From Mycobacterium intracellulare ATCC 13950 (GTDB taxonomy: Bacteria > Actinomycetota > Actinomycetes > Mycobacteriales > Mycobacteriaceae): a stretch of 64,000 nt of DNA. The stretch is from NCBI RefSeq assembly GCF_000277125.1, contig NC_016946.1, positions 4,216,001-4,280,000 of the forward strand, read 5' to 3'. The notes beneath the pieces were generated by a model that ran no database searches, was not told the DNA's origin, and worked only from the letters and a program-made list of their open reading frames with translations. This document shows, one piece after another, positions 43,562-52,125 of the stretch; position 1 is the stretch's first letter; each line of letters begins with the position of its first letter. The position numbers and the translations under genes are program-made.

Positions 43562-43680
43562 GGTGGCAGAAGCCACGGGACTCCTATGGGTGGCAGAAGC
43601 CACCGAACTCCTATGGGTGGCAGAAGCCACCGAACTCCTGTGGGTGGCAGAAGTCGCGAACTCCTATTGGTGGCAACAAC
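43562..43680. repeat. 27-bp tandem repeat, about 4.4 copies, each a hairpin
   Basis: Copies begin at 43562, 43589, 43616, 43643 and (partial) 43669. The consensus unit is GGTGGCAGAAGCCACC followed by GAACTCCTATG. GGTGGC-AGAA-GCCACC forms a 6-bp stem with a tetraloop; copy 4 loses it by substitutions. The array fills the gap between the divergent SRAP gene and aroA and may form part of the aroA leader. Confidence 0.88.
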
Positions 43681-43703
43681 CGGTGACAGGCGATGATGGA
43701 CCG

Positions 43704-44999
43704 GTGACTACGTGGACGGCCCCCCGGGCACCGCAACCGGTGCACGCGACCGTGACCGTTCCCGGTTCGAAATCGCAGACCAACCGGACCCTGGTGCTGG
43801 CGGCGCTGGCGGCGGCGCAGGGCCAGGGCACCCCGACCATCAGCGGGGCACTGCGCAGCCGGGACACCGACTTGATGATCGGCGCGCTGCGCACGCTGGG
43901 CCTGCGCGTCGACGGCGACGGGACGGAGTTGACGGTCAGCGGCCGCGTGGTGCCGGAACCGATGGCACAGGTCGATTGCGGCCTGGCGGGCACGGTGCTG
44001 CGGTTCGTCCCGCCGCTGGCGGCGCTCGCCGAATCGATCGTCGAGTTCGACGGCGACGAGCAGGCCAGGGCGCGGCCCATCGCGCCGCTACTCGACGCGC
44101 TGCGCGGGTTGGGCGTGCGGATCGATGGCTCGGGTCTGCCGTTTCGGGTCCTGGGCACCGGCGCGGTCCCCGGGGGCACCGTCGAGATCGACGCCTCGGC
44201 CTCGTCACAGTTCGTCTCCGGGTTGCTGTTGTGCGCGGCCTCTTTCGCCGAGGGGCTGAGGGTGCGGCACACCGGTTCGGCGTTGCCGTCGGCGCCGCAC
44301 ATCGCGATGACGGTGACGATGCTGCGCCAGGCCGGCGTCGACGTCGACGACTCCGTCCCCAACCGCTGGCGGGTGCGACCCGGGCCGGTCGCGGCCCGGC
44401 ACTGGGTGGTCGAGCCGGACCTGACGAACGCCGTCCCGTTCCTGGCGGCGGCCGTCGTCACTGGCGGCGCGGTGCGCATCACGGGATGGCCGGCGAACAG
44501 CGTGCAACCCGCCGAGCACATCTTGGCCGTGTTGGGCAAGTTGAATGCTGTTGTCACCCAACATGATTCGTATCTGGAGGCGCGCGGCTCCGGGAACTAC
44601 GGCGGTTTTGACGTCGACCTGCGCGCGGTCGGCGAGCTGACACCGTCGGTGGCCGCCCTGGCGGCGCTGGCGGCCCCGGGCTCGGTGTCGCGCCTGTCCG
44701 GCATCGCCCACCTGCGCGGCCACGAGACCGATCGTCTCGCCGCGCTGAGCGCCGAAATCAACCGCCTGGGCGGCGATTGCACCGAAACGCCCGACGGCCT
44801 GGTGATCACCGCGACACCGCTGCGGCCGGGCGTCTGGCGCGCGTACGCCGACCACCGGATGGCGATGGCGGGCGCAATCGTCGGGCTTCGGGTAGCCGGC
44901 GTCGAGGTCGACGACATCGGCGCCACCACCAAGACGCTGCCCGACTTTCCGCGGCTGTGGGCCGACATGCTGACCGCCCAGGAAGACCGCGGCATGTGA
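43704..44999 (+). CDS. aroA: 3-phosphoshikimate 1-carboxyvinyltransferase (EPSP synthase) AroA
   Basis: This 431-residue protein has [17 protein letters not shown] at the N terminus (substrate-binding Lys/Ser/Arg), [18 protein letters not shown] (the LxNxGTxxR region) and [16 protein letters not shown] near the C terminus. It condenses shikimate-3-phosphate with PEP in aromatic amino-acid synthesis. GTG at 43704 gives the family N terminus; an in-frame extension would translate the tandem repeat and was rejected. The stop overlaps the rsgA GTG by four bases (GTGA). Confidence 0.95.
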   Translation: MTTWTAPRAPQPVHATVTVPGSKSQTNRTLVLAALAAAQGQGTPTISGALRSRDTDLMIGALRTLGLRVDGDGTELTVSGRVVPEPMAQVDCGLAGTVLRFVPPLAALAESIVEFDGDEQARARPIAPLLDALRGLGVRIDGSGLPFRVLGTGAVPGGTVEIDASASSQFVSGLLLCAASFAEGLRVRHTGSALPSAPHIAMTVTMLRQAGVDVDDSVPNRWRVRPGPVAARHWVVEPDLTNAVPFLAAAVVTGGAVRITGWPANSVQPAEHILAVLGKLNAVVTQHDSYLEARGSGNYGGFDVDLRAVGELTPSVAALAALAAPGSVSRLSGIAHLRGHETDRLAALSAEINRLGGDCTETPDGLVITATPLRPGVWRAYADHRMAMAGAIVGLRVAGVEVDDIGATTKTLPDFPRLWADMLTAQEDRGM

Positions 45000-45979
45000 A
45001 GCCCGGCGACTACGACGAGTCCGACGTCAAGATCCGCTCCGGCCGGGGTTCGCGGCCGCGGACGAAGACGCGTCCCGAGCACGCCGACGCCCAGGCCGCC
45101 ATGGTGGTCAGTGTCGACCGGGGCCGGTGGGGGTGCGTGCTGGGCGGCGACGTCGACCGTCGGGTCACCGCCATGCGGGCCCGGGAACTGGGCCGCACGC
45201 CGATCGTCGTCGGCGACGAGGTCGATGTGGTCGGCGATCTGTCCGGGCGGACGGACACGCTGGCCCGCATCGTGCGCCGTGGTGAGCGCCGAACTGTGTT
45301 GCGGCGCACCGCCGATGACACCGATCCGACCGAACGGGTGGTCGTCGCCAACGCCGACCAGCTACTGATCGTGGTGGCGCTCGCCGACCCGCCTCCCCGC
45401 ACCGGGCTGGTGGACCGGACGCTGATCGCCGCCTATGCCGGCGGACTCACCCCGATCCTGTGCCTGACCAAGACCGACCTCGCCCCGCCGGAGCCGTTCG
45501 CGGAGCAGTTCGTCGACCTGGATCTGACGGTGGTCGTCGCGGGCCGCGACGATCCCCTGCTCGCCGTGGCGGATTTGCTCGCCGGCAAGATCACCGTGCT
45601 GCTCGGGCATTCCGGCGTCGGCAAGTCGACGTTGGTGAACCGGCTGGTGCCCGACGCGGACCGCGCCGTCGGCGACGTGACCGACATCGGCCGGGGGCGG
45701 CACACCTCCACGCAATCGGTGGCGCTCCCACTGGCGACGTCGGGCTGGGTGATCGACACGCCGGGCATCCGCTCCTTCGGGCTGGCCCATATCCAGCCTG
45801 ACGACGTCATGATGGCGTTCTCGGATTTGGCGGACGCCATCGAGGATTGTCCGCGCGGCTGCGGGCACATGGGCCCGCCGGCCGACCCCGAGTGCGCGCT
45901 GGACACGTTGACCGGGCCCGCCGCCCGCCGCGTCGCGGCCACCCGCCGACTGCTGGCCGCACTCAACCAGGCTTCTTAG
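44996..45979 (+). CDS. rsgA: Ribosome small-subunit-dependent GTPase RsgA
   Basis: This 327-residue circularly permuted GTPase has G4 (LTKTD) before G1 ([10 protein letters not shown]) and G3 (DTPG), an N-terminal OB fold, and a C-terminal zinc knuckle [16 protein letters not shown]. RsgA checks maturation of the 30S subunit. It is translationally coupled to aroA. Its 3' end overlaps the convergent HxlR gene by 17 bp. It corresponds to Rv3228. Confidence 0.94.
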   Translation: MKPGDYDESDVKIRSGRGSRPRTKTRPEHADAQAAMVVSVDRGRWGCVLGGDVDRRVTAMRARELGRTPIVVGDEVDVVGDLSGRTDTLARIVRRGERRTVLRRTADDTDPTERVVVANADQLLIVVALADPPPRTGLVDRTLIAAYAGGLTPILCLTKTDLAPPEPFAEQFVDLDLTVVVAGRDDPLLAVADLLAGKITVLLGHSGVGKSTLVNRLVPDADRAVGDVTDIGRGRHTSTQSVALPLATSGWVIDTPGIRSFGLAHIQPDDVMMAFSDLADAIEDCPRGCGHMGPPADPECALDTLTGPAARRVAATRRLLAALNQAS

Positions 45980-46439
45980 CCAGCCGCATGCCGAGCTCAT
46001 CCGGCGGCACCAAATGTCCCTCGGCGCACCGGATTTCGACGCTGACCTCGGCACCGCAGCCCACGTGTGTCAGCCGCAGCCGGTGACGCCCCGGCAGATG
46101 ATGCCTCCCCCACTCGAACATCGCCCACACCACCGGCATGAAATCGATGCCCGCCTGGGTGAGCACATACTCGTCGCGGCTGCGCTGGCCGGGCTCCCGA
46201 TAGGGCTGGCGCCGTAGCAGTCCGAGCTCGACGAGCTCGGCCAGCCGCGCCGAGGTGGCGGCCTTGGTGATGCCCACCCGGCGGGCGAAGTCGTCGAAAC
46301 GAGTGGTGCCGTAGTACGCCTCGCGCATGATCAGCATCGCGGATTTGGTACCGACGACCCCCATCGTCTTTTCGATCGCGCACTCGCCCACCGCCGACCA
46401 GGCGTCGCGGTCGGCCAGCGGCCCCTGCAGCAGTGTCAT
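45963..46439 (-). CDS. HxlR-family winged-helix transcriptional regulator
   Basis: This 158-residue protein has an HxlR winged helix (CAIEKTMGVVGTKSAML, RFDDFARRVGITKAATSARLAEL). A C-terminal extension with CGAEVSVEIRCAEGH could bind metal. HxlR dimers bind palindromes, and an imperfect one lies in the 92-bp promoter gap shared with the divergent thiolase operon. It most likely controls that operon. Confidence 0.9.
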   Translation of the reverse strand: MTLLQGPLADRDAWSAVGECAIEKTMGVVGTKSAMLIMREAYYGTTRFDDFARRVGITKAATSARLAELVELGLLRRQPYREPGQRSRDEYVLTQAGIDFMPVVWAMFEWGRHHLPGRHRLRLTHVGCGAEVSVEIRCAEGHLVPPDELGMRLAKKPG

Positions 46440-46485
46440 CTAAATCACCTCCCCAGCTGGGTTGCTTTCAGCATACCGAGGTGTT

Positions 46486-46515
46486 TATCTGAGTATAGCT
46501 TGATATACCCAGATG
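46486..46515. promoter_or_regulatory. Candidate HxlR operator
   Basis: TATCTGAGTATA (46486-46497) and TATACCCAGATG (46504-46515) are inverted 12-bp arms matching at 10 positions with a 6-bp centre. They lie between the HxlR gene and the thiolase gene, overlapping A/T-rich -10-like sequences (TATAGC, TATACC). The thiolase ATG follows 16 bp later, with GAGGAGGAG as RBS. Confidence 0.65.
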
Positions 46516-46531
46516 GACTCGAGGAGGAGCC

Positions 46532-47713
46532 ATGAACCAGGGTCGCGACGCCGTCATCGTCGGAGCAGTGCGCACGCCCATCGGCAAGGGCAAGGCCAGT
46601 GGCGCGCTGCACGATGTGCTGCCCGCCGACCTGCTCGCGCACAGCCTGCGCGAGCTGGTGACGCGCACCGGCGTCGATCCGGCACAGGTCGACGATGTCA
46701 TCGCCGGCGCCGTCACCCAGGTCGGCGACCAGGCCGTCAACATCGCCCGCAATGCCCTGCTGGGCGCGGGATTCCCGGAGACGGTGCCCGGTGTCACCAT
46801 CGACCGCCAGTGCGGCAGCAGCCAGCAGGCGATCAGCTTCGCGGCACAGGGTGTGATCGCCGGCGCCTACGACCTGGTGATCGCCGCCGGCGTGGAATCG
46901 ATGGGACGCGTCCCGATGGGCAGCCAGGTGTCACCGGGCAGCAACCCGTTCGGCGAGGGGATGGACGCGCGCTATCCCGACGGTCTGGTGCCCCAAGGCA
47001 TCAGCGCCGAACTGATCGCCGCGAAGTGGGGCTTTTCGCGCACCGAACTCGACGAGTTCTCCGCGGGCAGCCACGAGAAGGCGGCCCGCGCCACCAAGGA
47101 CGGCCTGTTCGACAACGAGCTCATCCCGATTGCCGGGCTCGCCACCGACGAGATCATCCGCCCCGGTACGACGGTGCAGACCCTATCCGGATTGCAGCCG
47201 GCGTTCTACAGCGAGGCGGCCAAAGCCCGTTTCCCGCAGATCAATTGGGAGATCACCCCGGGCAACTCGTCGCCGCTGTCCGACGGCAGCGCCGCGGTCA
47301 TGATCACCAGCAGCGAGGTCGCCCAGAAACTGGGCCTGCGCCCGCTGGCACGGATCCACACCACCACCGTGGTGGGCTCCGACCCGCTCTACATGCTGAC
47401 CGGCGTCATTCCCGCCACCGAGAAGGTGTTGTCGAAAGCAGGGCTCACGCTGGCCGACATCGACCTGTTCGAGGTGAACGAGGCGTTCGCGCCCGTGGTG
47501 CTGGCCTGGGCGCACGACACCGGAGCCGATCTGGCCAAGACCAACGTCAACGGCGGAGCGATCGCGATTGGTCATCCGTTGGGCGCCAGCGGCGCTCGCA
47601 TCATGACGACGCTGGTGAACGCTTTGGAGCAGCGCGGTGGCCGGTACGGGCTGCAGACGATGTGCGAGGGCGGCGGCATGGCCAACGCCACCATCATCGA
47701 GCGACTCGGCTAG
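46532..47713 (+). CDS. Acetyl-CoA acetyltransferase / thiolase
   Basis: This 393-residue thiolase has the acyl-accepting Cys in DRQCGSSQQA (about residue 92), the His in GGAIAIGHPLGASGAR (about 348) and the general-base Cys in CEGGGMANA near the C terminus. It performs thiolytic cleavage or condensation of acyl-CoA, FadA-like. It is the first gene of an operon with a nitrilase and a DUF302 protein, opposite an HxlR regulator. Confidence 0.92.
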   Translation: MNQGRDAVIVGAVRTPIGKGKASGALHDVLPADLLAHSLRELVTRTGVDPAQVDDVIAGAVTQVGDQAVNIARNALLGAGFPETVPGVTIDRQCGSSQQAISFAAQGVIAGAYDLVIAAGVESMGRVPMGSQVSPGSNPFGEGMDARYPDGLVPQGISAELIAAKWGFSRTELDEFSAGSHEKAARATKDGLFDNELIPIAGLATDEIIRPGTTVQTLSGLQPAFYSEAAKARFPQINWEITPGNSSPLSDGSAAVMITSSEVAQKLGLRPLARIHTTTVVGSDPLYMLTGVIPATEKVLSKAGLTLADIDLFEVNEAFAPVVLAWAHDTGADLAKTNVNGGAIAIGHPLGASGARIMTTLVNALEQRGGRYGLQTMCEGGGMANATIIERLG

Positions 47714-47724
47714 GAGACGGGGCG

Positions 47725-48684
47725 ATGGACGTAATCCGCGCCGCCGCAGTGCAGCTCAGCCCCGTCCTTTACAGTCGCGAGGGCACCGTGGAAAAGGTGG
47801 TCGGCAAGATCGCGCAGCTGGCACGCCGCGACGTGCAGTTCGCGACGTTCCCGGAAACGGTGATCCCCTACTACCCGTACTTCTCGTTCGTCCAGCGCCC
47901 CTTCGAGATGCGACCGGAGCACCTGCGGCTCCTCGACCAGGCCGTGGCGATCCCGTCGCCGGCGGTCGACGCGATCGCCGAGGCCGCCCGTGCGGCAGGC
48001 ATGGTCGTATCGATCGGTGTCAACGAGCGCGACGGTGCTTCGCTGTACAACACGCAGTTGTTGTTCGACGCCGACGGCACCCTGCTGCAACGCCGCCGCA
48101 AGATCATGCCGACCTACCACGAACGGATGGTCTGGGGCCAGGGCGACGGTAGTGGGCTGCGCGCGGTCGACAGCGCAGTCGGGCGCGTCGGACAGTTGGC
48201 GTGCTACGAGCACTTCAATGCGTTGGCCCGCTACGCCTTGATCGCCGACGGCGAGCAGATCCACTCGAGCATGTTCCCCGGATCGTTCGGCGGCGACCTG
48301 TTCGCGCGTCAGATGGAGATCAGCGTGCGCAATCACGCGCTCGAGTCGGGCGCCTTCGTCGTCAACGCGACCGCGTGGCTCGAAGCGGATCAGCAGGCGC
48401 AGATCATGGCCGACACCGACTGTCCGATCGGACCTATCTCGGGCGGCCACTTCACCGCGATCATCACGCCCCAGGGCGAATACGTGGGTGAGCCGCTGCG
48501 CACGGGCGAGGGCGACGTCATCGCTGACCTCGACTTGTCGTTGATCAACACGCGGAAGGCGCTGATGGATGCCGGCGGCCACTACAGCCGGCCCGAAACG
48601 CTCAGCCTGCTCATCGATCGCACCCCACGTACCCAGGTACACGAGAGCATCGGACCAGAGGAGGTCGAAAGTGTCTGCGTCTGA
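47725..48684 (+). CDS. Nitrilase/carbon-nitrogen hydrolase
   Basis: This 319-residue enzyme has the Glu-Lys-Cys triad: Glu in FPETVIPYYPYF (about 47), Lys in RRKIMPTYHERMVWGQGDG (about 129) and Cys in QLACYEHFNALARYAL (about 163). The CYEHFNAL context is typical of true nitrilases rather than amidases. It converts a nitrile to a carboxylic acid plus ammonia. The start follows the thiolase stop by 11 bp. Its end overlaps the DUF302 gene by 14 bp. Confidence 0.92.
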   Translation: MDVIRAAAVQLSPVLYSREGTVEKVVGKIAQLARRDVQFATFPETVIPYYPYFSFVQRPFEMRPEHLRLLDQAVAIPSPAVDAIAEAARAAGMVVSIGVNERDGASLYNTQLLFDADGTLLQRRRKIMPTYHERMVWGQGDGSGLRAVDSAVGRVGQLACYEHFNALARYALIADGEQIHSSMFPGSFGGDLFARQMEISVRNHALESGAFVVNATAWLEADQQAQIMADTDCPIGPISGGHFTAIITPQGEYVGEPLRTGEGDVIADLDLSLINTRKALMDAGGHYSRPETLSLLIDRTPRTQVHESIGPEEVESVCV

Positions 48685-49171
48685 AACCAAGTTCGAGGGC
48701 ATTCGGGTGCGCTACGACAGCGCCAAGAGCTATGACGCGCTGGTCGCCGCGCTGCTCGCCGACATCGGAGAAAGCCCGGTGCCGGTCGACGACATTACGA
48801 CGACGACCGGCGACTGGCAGGAATACGAGGGTCGGATCCAAAATTACGCCGGGCCAAGTGGATTCATGTTATTCGGCACGGTCGACCACGGCGCCTGGAT
48901 CACCAGGGCCGGCATCGACCGCAAGGCGTTGCGGGTCATCCTCGGCAACCCGCTGATCGCCATCACCATGCTGCGCCACGACGTCAAGGCCGGATTGTTC
49001 GCCCCGGTCGAGCTGCTGGTCGCCGACGAGGGCGACGATGGCAGCAGCGTGACCTATGTCAAGCCGTCGTCACTGATGGTCGTCGAGCCCAATCCCGAGT
49101 TGCTCAGCGCCGCCGAGCAACTCGACGCCAAGCTGGCGGCACTGGCCGAAAAGGTGACCGGCGGCTCCTGA
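48671..49171 (+). CDS. DUF302 (TT1751-like) domain protein
   Basis: This 166-residue protein resembles the DUF302 family: FEGIRVRYDSAKSYDALVAALLADIG, then GNPLIAITMLRHDVKAGLFAPVELLV. The GTG has GAGGAGG upstream, within the nitrilase coding end, so translation is coupled. The family's function is unknown. Its place as third gene of the thiolase-nitrilase operon suggests a carrier or sensor of the pathway metabolite. Confidence 0.85.
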   Translation: MSASETKFEGIRVRYDSAKSYDALVAALLADIGESPVPVDDITTTTGDWQEYEGRIQNYAGPSGFMLFGTVDHGAWITRAGIDRKALRVILGNPLIAITMLRHDVKAGLFAPVELLVADEGDDGSSVTYVKPSSLMVVEPNPELLSAAEQLDAKLAALAEKVTGGS

Positions 49172-49180
49172 CGACCAAAT

Positions 49181-49225
49181 TCGCTGACGCCCGTCATTGA
49201 CGGGCGTCAGCGATTGGCGTACCGT
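49181..49225 (+). promoter_or_regulatory. Promoter and perfect palindromic operator of the downstream tetR
   Basis: TCGCTGACGCCCGTCA (49181-49196) and its exact inverse (49198-49213) flank a single T, giving 16-bp arms. The -35 box TTGACG (49197-49202) lies inside the palindrome; the -10 box TACCGT (49220-49225) is 17 bp further on. The ATG of the TetR gene at 49232 is at the expected +1, so the transcript is probably leaderless and repressed by its own product. Confidence 0.75.
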
Positions 49226-49231
49226 GCCTGC

Positions 49232-49840
49232 ATGGCGTCGGCACGCGCAGCATCCCCGGCCAACTCTGCAGCCGCGAGCGTCCGGGAGGCCCGGCGGCTC
49301 GAGACGCGGGCGCGCCTGTTCGACGCGGCGTTGTCCGAGATCTCGCAACGCGGGTTCGCCGCCGCCGACGTCAGCGCCATCGCCGCCGCGGCGGGCGTGG
49401 TGAGGGGGACGTTCTACTTCCACTTCCCCACCAAGGAGCACGTCCTTATCGAGGTGGAGCGCAACGAGGAGACCCGGATCATCAGCGAACTCGGCGATGC
49501 CAAGGGCGATCTGGCCTCCGTGCTGTCACAAGTTGTACAGCACGTTCTGCGTGCCGAACGCCGGCTGGGCGACGCCGTTTTCCGCGACATGCTCGGGTTG
49601 CATTTCTCCTCGACCCGTCCGGTCGAAGACGAACTGACGCAGCATCCCCTCGCCCAGTTCCTGGTGGGCGTGATCGGCCGGGCCCAAGACGAGGGACAGG
49701 TGCCCGCCGACGCCGACGCGGCGGAACTCGGAACGTTCTTCCTCACCGGGCTTTTCGCGCTGCTGTCCACCGGAGCGCACGACGAAGCGCTGTTGAGCCG
49801 TTACGTGGCAACGATTGTCAAGGGGATGGAGAAACGATGA
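49232..49840 (+). CDS. TetR-family regulator
   Basis: This 202-residue TetR protein has the HTH DVSAIAAAAGVVRGTFYFHF (about residues 47-66) and a helical ligand domain. ATG at 49232 fits a leaderless transcript; an in-frame start at 49214 overlaps the -10 box and was rejected. The stop overlaps the next ATG (ATGA), so it is coupled to the ferritin-like gene. Confidence 0.9.
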   Translation: MASARAASPANSAAASVREARRLETRARLFDAALSEISQRGFAAADVSAIAAAAGVVRGTFYFHFPTKEHVLIEVERNEETRIISELGDAKGDLASVLSQVVQHVLRAERRLGDAVFRDMLGLHFSSTRPVEDELTQHPLAQFLVGVIGRAQDEGQVPADADAAELGTFFLTGLFALLSTGAHDEALLSRYVATIVKGMEKR

Positions 49841-50661
49841 ATCGCACGGGCATCGAGGGCTACCGGGACTTCCTGGCCCGCCGCGACGGCGAGGCCGACC
49901 TGCTCAACAGGCGGCTGGCGAACCGAGAGCGGTTCTTCGGCGAACTCGAAGCCAACCCCGTCCGGTCGGCCCATCCCGCCGACCGACAGACGTTCCTGCG
50001 CAACCTGCGCCGCCGGCGACCCGAACCCGGCCTGGACCCGAAAATGCTGTTCCTGCTGGCGACCGCCAAGCTGAATCAGGCCGAGCGGTTCGGCGTGGGA
50101 CTCGGCGAAACCTATGGGCGTAACAGCGACGAGAGCCTGCCGCCCGAGAACGTCTACCTCGAACTCGAGGAGCACTACCACACGCGGCTGCTCGCCTACG
50201 CGCTGGACGTCTTCGATCTCACCTTCCAGGTTGTGCCCCCGCCTTTCGTGATGCGCCAGTTCGTCAAGACGAGCGTATTCCTGCCCGAACGGCTCGGCTT
50301 CCTGTTCGTCGGGGCCGCAGAGATGGCCGGCTGCATCATGTTTGACGAACTGCGCCGGGTGGGCGGAAGGCTCTTCGCCGACGAACCGGACGTCGCCCAG
50401 CGAATCGAATTGCTCTACAGCGAGATCCTCACCGACGAAATCGGCCACGTCGGCTACTGCGCGTCACGCTGCACGTCGGCCGAGCGGGCGATCATGCGCC
50501 GCATCTACCCGTTCATCGGTCGGCTTTTCGCGCGCCAGACCGCGGAGATCGGCCTGCTCGTCGACAAGGAGGCGTTGGCCGCGCGGCTCGACCGGCCCTT
50601 CGACGTCGACGAACTCACCGCCGACCTGGGCAACGAGACCTACCTCGTCGCGCACCCCTGA
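49837..50661 (+). CDS. Ferritin-like diiron-type protein of unknown function
   Basis: This 274-residue, mostly helical protein has two diiron-like motifs: LELEEHYHTRLL (EExxH, about residue 108) and EILTDEIGHVGYC (DExxH, about 200), with extra Glu residues between. This suggests an oxygen-activating diiron enzyme of the ferritin superfamily, similar to AurF-type oxygenases. It is coupled to a tetR gene, so its expression should respond to the TetR ligand. The substrate is unknown, and no specific family is recognised with confidence. Confidence 0.65.
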   Translation: MNRTGIEGYRDFLARRDGEADLLNRRLANRERFFGELEANPVRSAHPADRQTFLRNLRRRRPEPGLDPKMLFLLATAKLNQAERFGVGLGETYGRNSDESLPPENVYLELEEHYHTRLLAYALDVFDLTFQVVPPPFVMRQFVKTSVFLPERLGFLFVGAAEMAGCIMFDELRRVGGRLFADEPDVAQRIELLYSEILTDEIGHVGYCASRCTSAERAIMRRIYPFIGRLFARQTAEIGLLVDKEALAARLDRPFDVDELTADLGNETYLVAHP

Positions 50662-50755
50662 CGACGCCCGCGGCGAGCGTGCACTCAGGGCGAAAAGCCA
50701 GCGAAATATTCGCCGCCAGAACACGTTCGGCGAGAACCTCTAGGTAGCAAGCGCC

Positions 50756-52039
50756 CTAGGCGGCGAGGCCGTCGTCGACACTGCGCGCGACGGCCGCGCG
50801 CTTCCCGCGCCGCCAACCGCGCACGGCGGCGATCGCGGACTTCAAACCGCGGCGGCGGCCGGTGGCCGGGTCGGTACCCAAGAAACCCGGCTCGAGTTCG
50901 TCGAACATCCGCTCGCTGCGGGTCTCCGGGGCGTTGTCGGCGTCGTCGCGCAAGTACTTGTTCGGCAGCGACAGCTTGGCCAGCGTGCGCCACGTCTTCG
51001 CGTACTGGAACAGGAAAGACCCTGTGGTGTAAGGCAAGTCGTACTTGTCGCAGACCTGGCGCACCCGCACCGAGATCTCGTGCAGCCGGTTGCTCGGCAG
51101 GTCCGGGTACAGGTGGTGCTCGATCTGGTGGCACAGGTTGCCGCTCATGAAGCGCAGGGCGGGGCCCGCCTCGAAGTTGGCGCTGCCCAGCATCTGGCGC
51201 AGGTACCACTGCCCCTTGGTCTCGCCGATCATGTCGGTCTTGGTGAATTTCTCTGCGCCGTCGGGGAAATGGCCGCAGAAGATCACCGCGTTGGCCCACA
51301 CGTTTCGAATCACGTTGGCAAGTGCGTTGGCCTTCAGCGTGGACATGTAGGTGGCTCCGGGTGACAACGAGGTCAGCGCGGGGAACGCCACGTAGTCCTT
51401 GAACACCTGCCGCCCGGCCTTGGCCAGGAACTCGTCGACCCGCTCCCGGGCTTCGTCGTTGTCCATGCGTCGCTTGGCGATCTTGCCGAGCTCCACGTGC
51501 TGCAGGCCGACGCCCCACTCGAAGAGGAGGGCCAGCAGCGTGTTGTACACCAGGTTGAAGATGTTGAAGCGCTTCCAGCGCTGGTCGCGGGTGACGCGCA
51601 GCAGGCCGTAGCCGACGTCGTCGTCCATCCCGAGGATGTTGGTGTACTTGTGGTGCACGAAGTTGTGGGTGTAGCGCCAGTGCTTGGACGACCCGCTCAT
51701 GTCCCACTCCCACGTCGAGGAGTGAATCTCCGGATCGTTCATCCAGTCCCACTGCCCGTGCATGACGTTGTGGCCGATCTCCATGTTCTCGACGATCTTG
51801 GCCACGCCCAGCGTCACCGTCCCCGCCCACCAGGCCGAGCGCCGCGAGCTGGCGGCCAGCAGCAGCCGGCCGGTTACCTCGAGCGCGCGCTGGGCCGCGA
51901 TGGTGCGGCGGATGTAGCGAGCGTCCCGCTCGCCGCGCGAGTCTTCCACGTCCTGGCGGATGGCATCGAGCTCAACGGCCAGGTTTTCGATATCGGCGTC
52001 CGTCAGATGGGCGAATACGTCGACGTCACTGATCGCCAT
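50756..52039 (-). CDS. desA3: Stearoyl-CoA delta-9 desaturase DesA3
   Basis: This 427-residue membrane desaturase has the three His boxes HNVMH, HNFVHHKYTN and HQIEHH that bind the diiron centre. It converts stearoyl-CoA to oleoyl-CoA. ATG at 52039 was chosen: AGGGAG is 9 nt upstream and the length equals M. tuberculosis DesA3 (Rv3229c), whereas the ATG at 52048 touches the RBS. The gene follows its reductase partner but has its own promoter region carrying a double operator. Confidence 0.96.
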   Translation of the reverse strand: MAISDVDVFAHLTDADIENLAVELDAIRQDVEDSRGERDARYIRRTIAAQRALEVTGRLLLAASSRRSAWWAGTVTLGVAKIVENMEIGHNVMHGQWDWMNDPEIHSSTWEWDMSGSSKHWRYTHNFVHHKYTNILGMDDDVGYGLLRVTRDQRWKRFNIFNLVYNTLLALLFEWGVGLQHVELGKIAKRRMDNDEARERVDEFLAKAGRQVFKDYVAFPALTSLSPGATYMSTLKANALANVIRNVWANAVIFCGHFPDGAEKFTKTDMIGETKGQWYLRQMLGSANFEAGPALRFMSGNLCHQIEHHLYPDLPSNRLHEISVRVRQVCDKYDLPYTTGSFLFQYAKTWRTLAKLSLPNKYLRDDADNAPETRSERMFDELEPGFLGTDPATGRRRGLKSAIAAVRGWRRGKRAAVARSVDDGLAA

Positions 52040-52077
52040 CGTCGTCATCTCCCTGCGGTCGTTTGTTCGGTACTAGA

Positions 52078-52112
52078 CCTACGCTATCGTAACCTACGAA
52101 TCCGTAGGTTAC
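52078..52112. promoter_or_regulatory. Double operator upstream of desA3
   Basis: Two TACG-N4-CGTA sites, centred at 52085.5 and 52100.5, are 15 bp apart: CCTACG-CTAT-CGTAACCTACG-AATC-CGTAGG. The second is extended to a perfect 24-bp palindrome with 10-bp arms (GTAACCTACG). It lies between desA3 and its reductase gene and overlaps -10-like TACGAT. The same arrangement occurs at 53353-53382. Confidence 0.8.
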
Positions 52113-52125
52113 CTGTGAGTAGCCT

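Noticed and set aside
43562..43680. CRISPR-like array
   Set aside because: The units abut directly, without variable spacers, and no cas genes are near. It is a simple tandem repeat.
49181..49213. Palindrome as terminator of the DUF302 gene
   Set aside because: The single-base centre gives an unfavourable loop and no U-run follows. Overlap with a -35 box fits an operator better, though dual use is possible.
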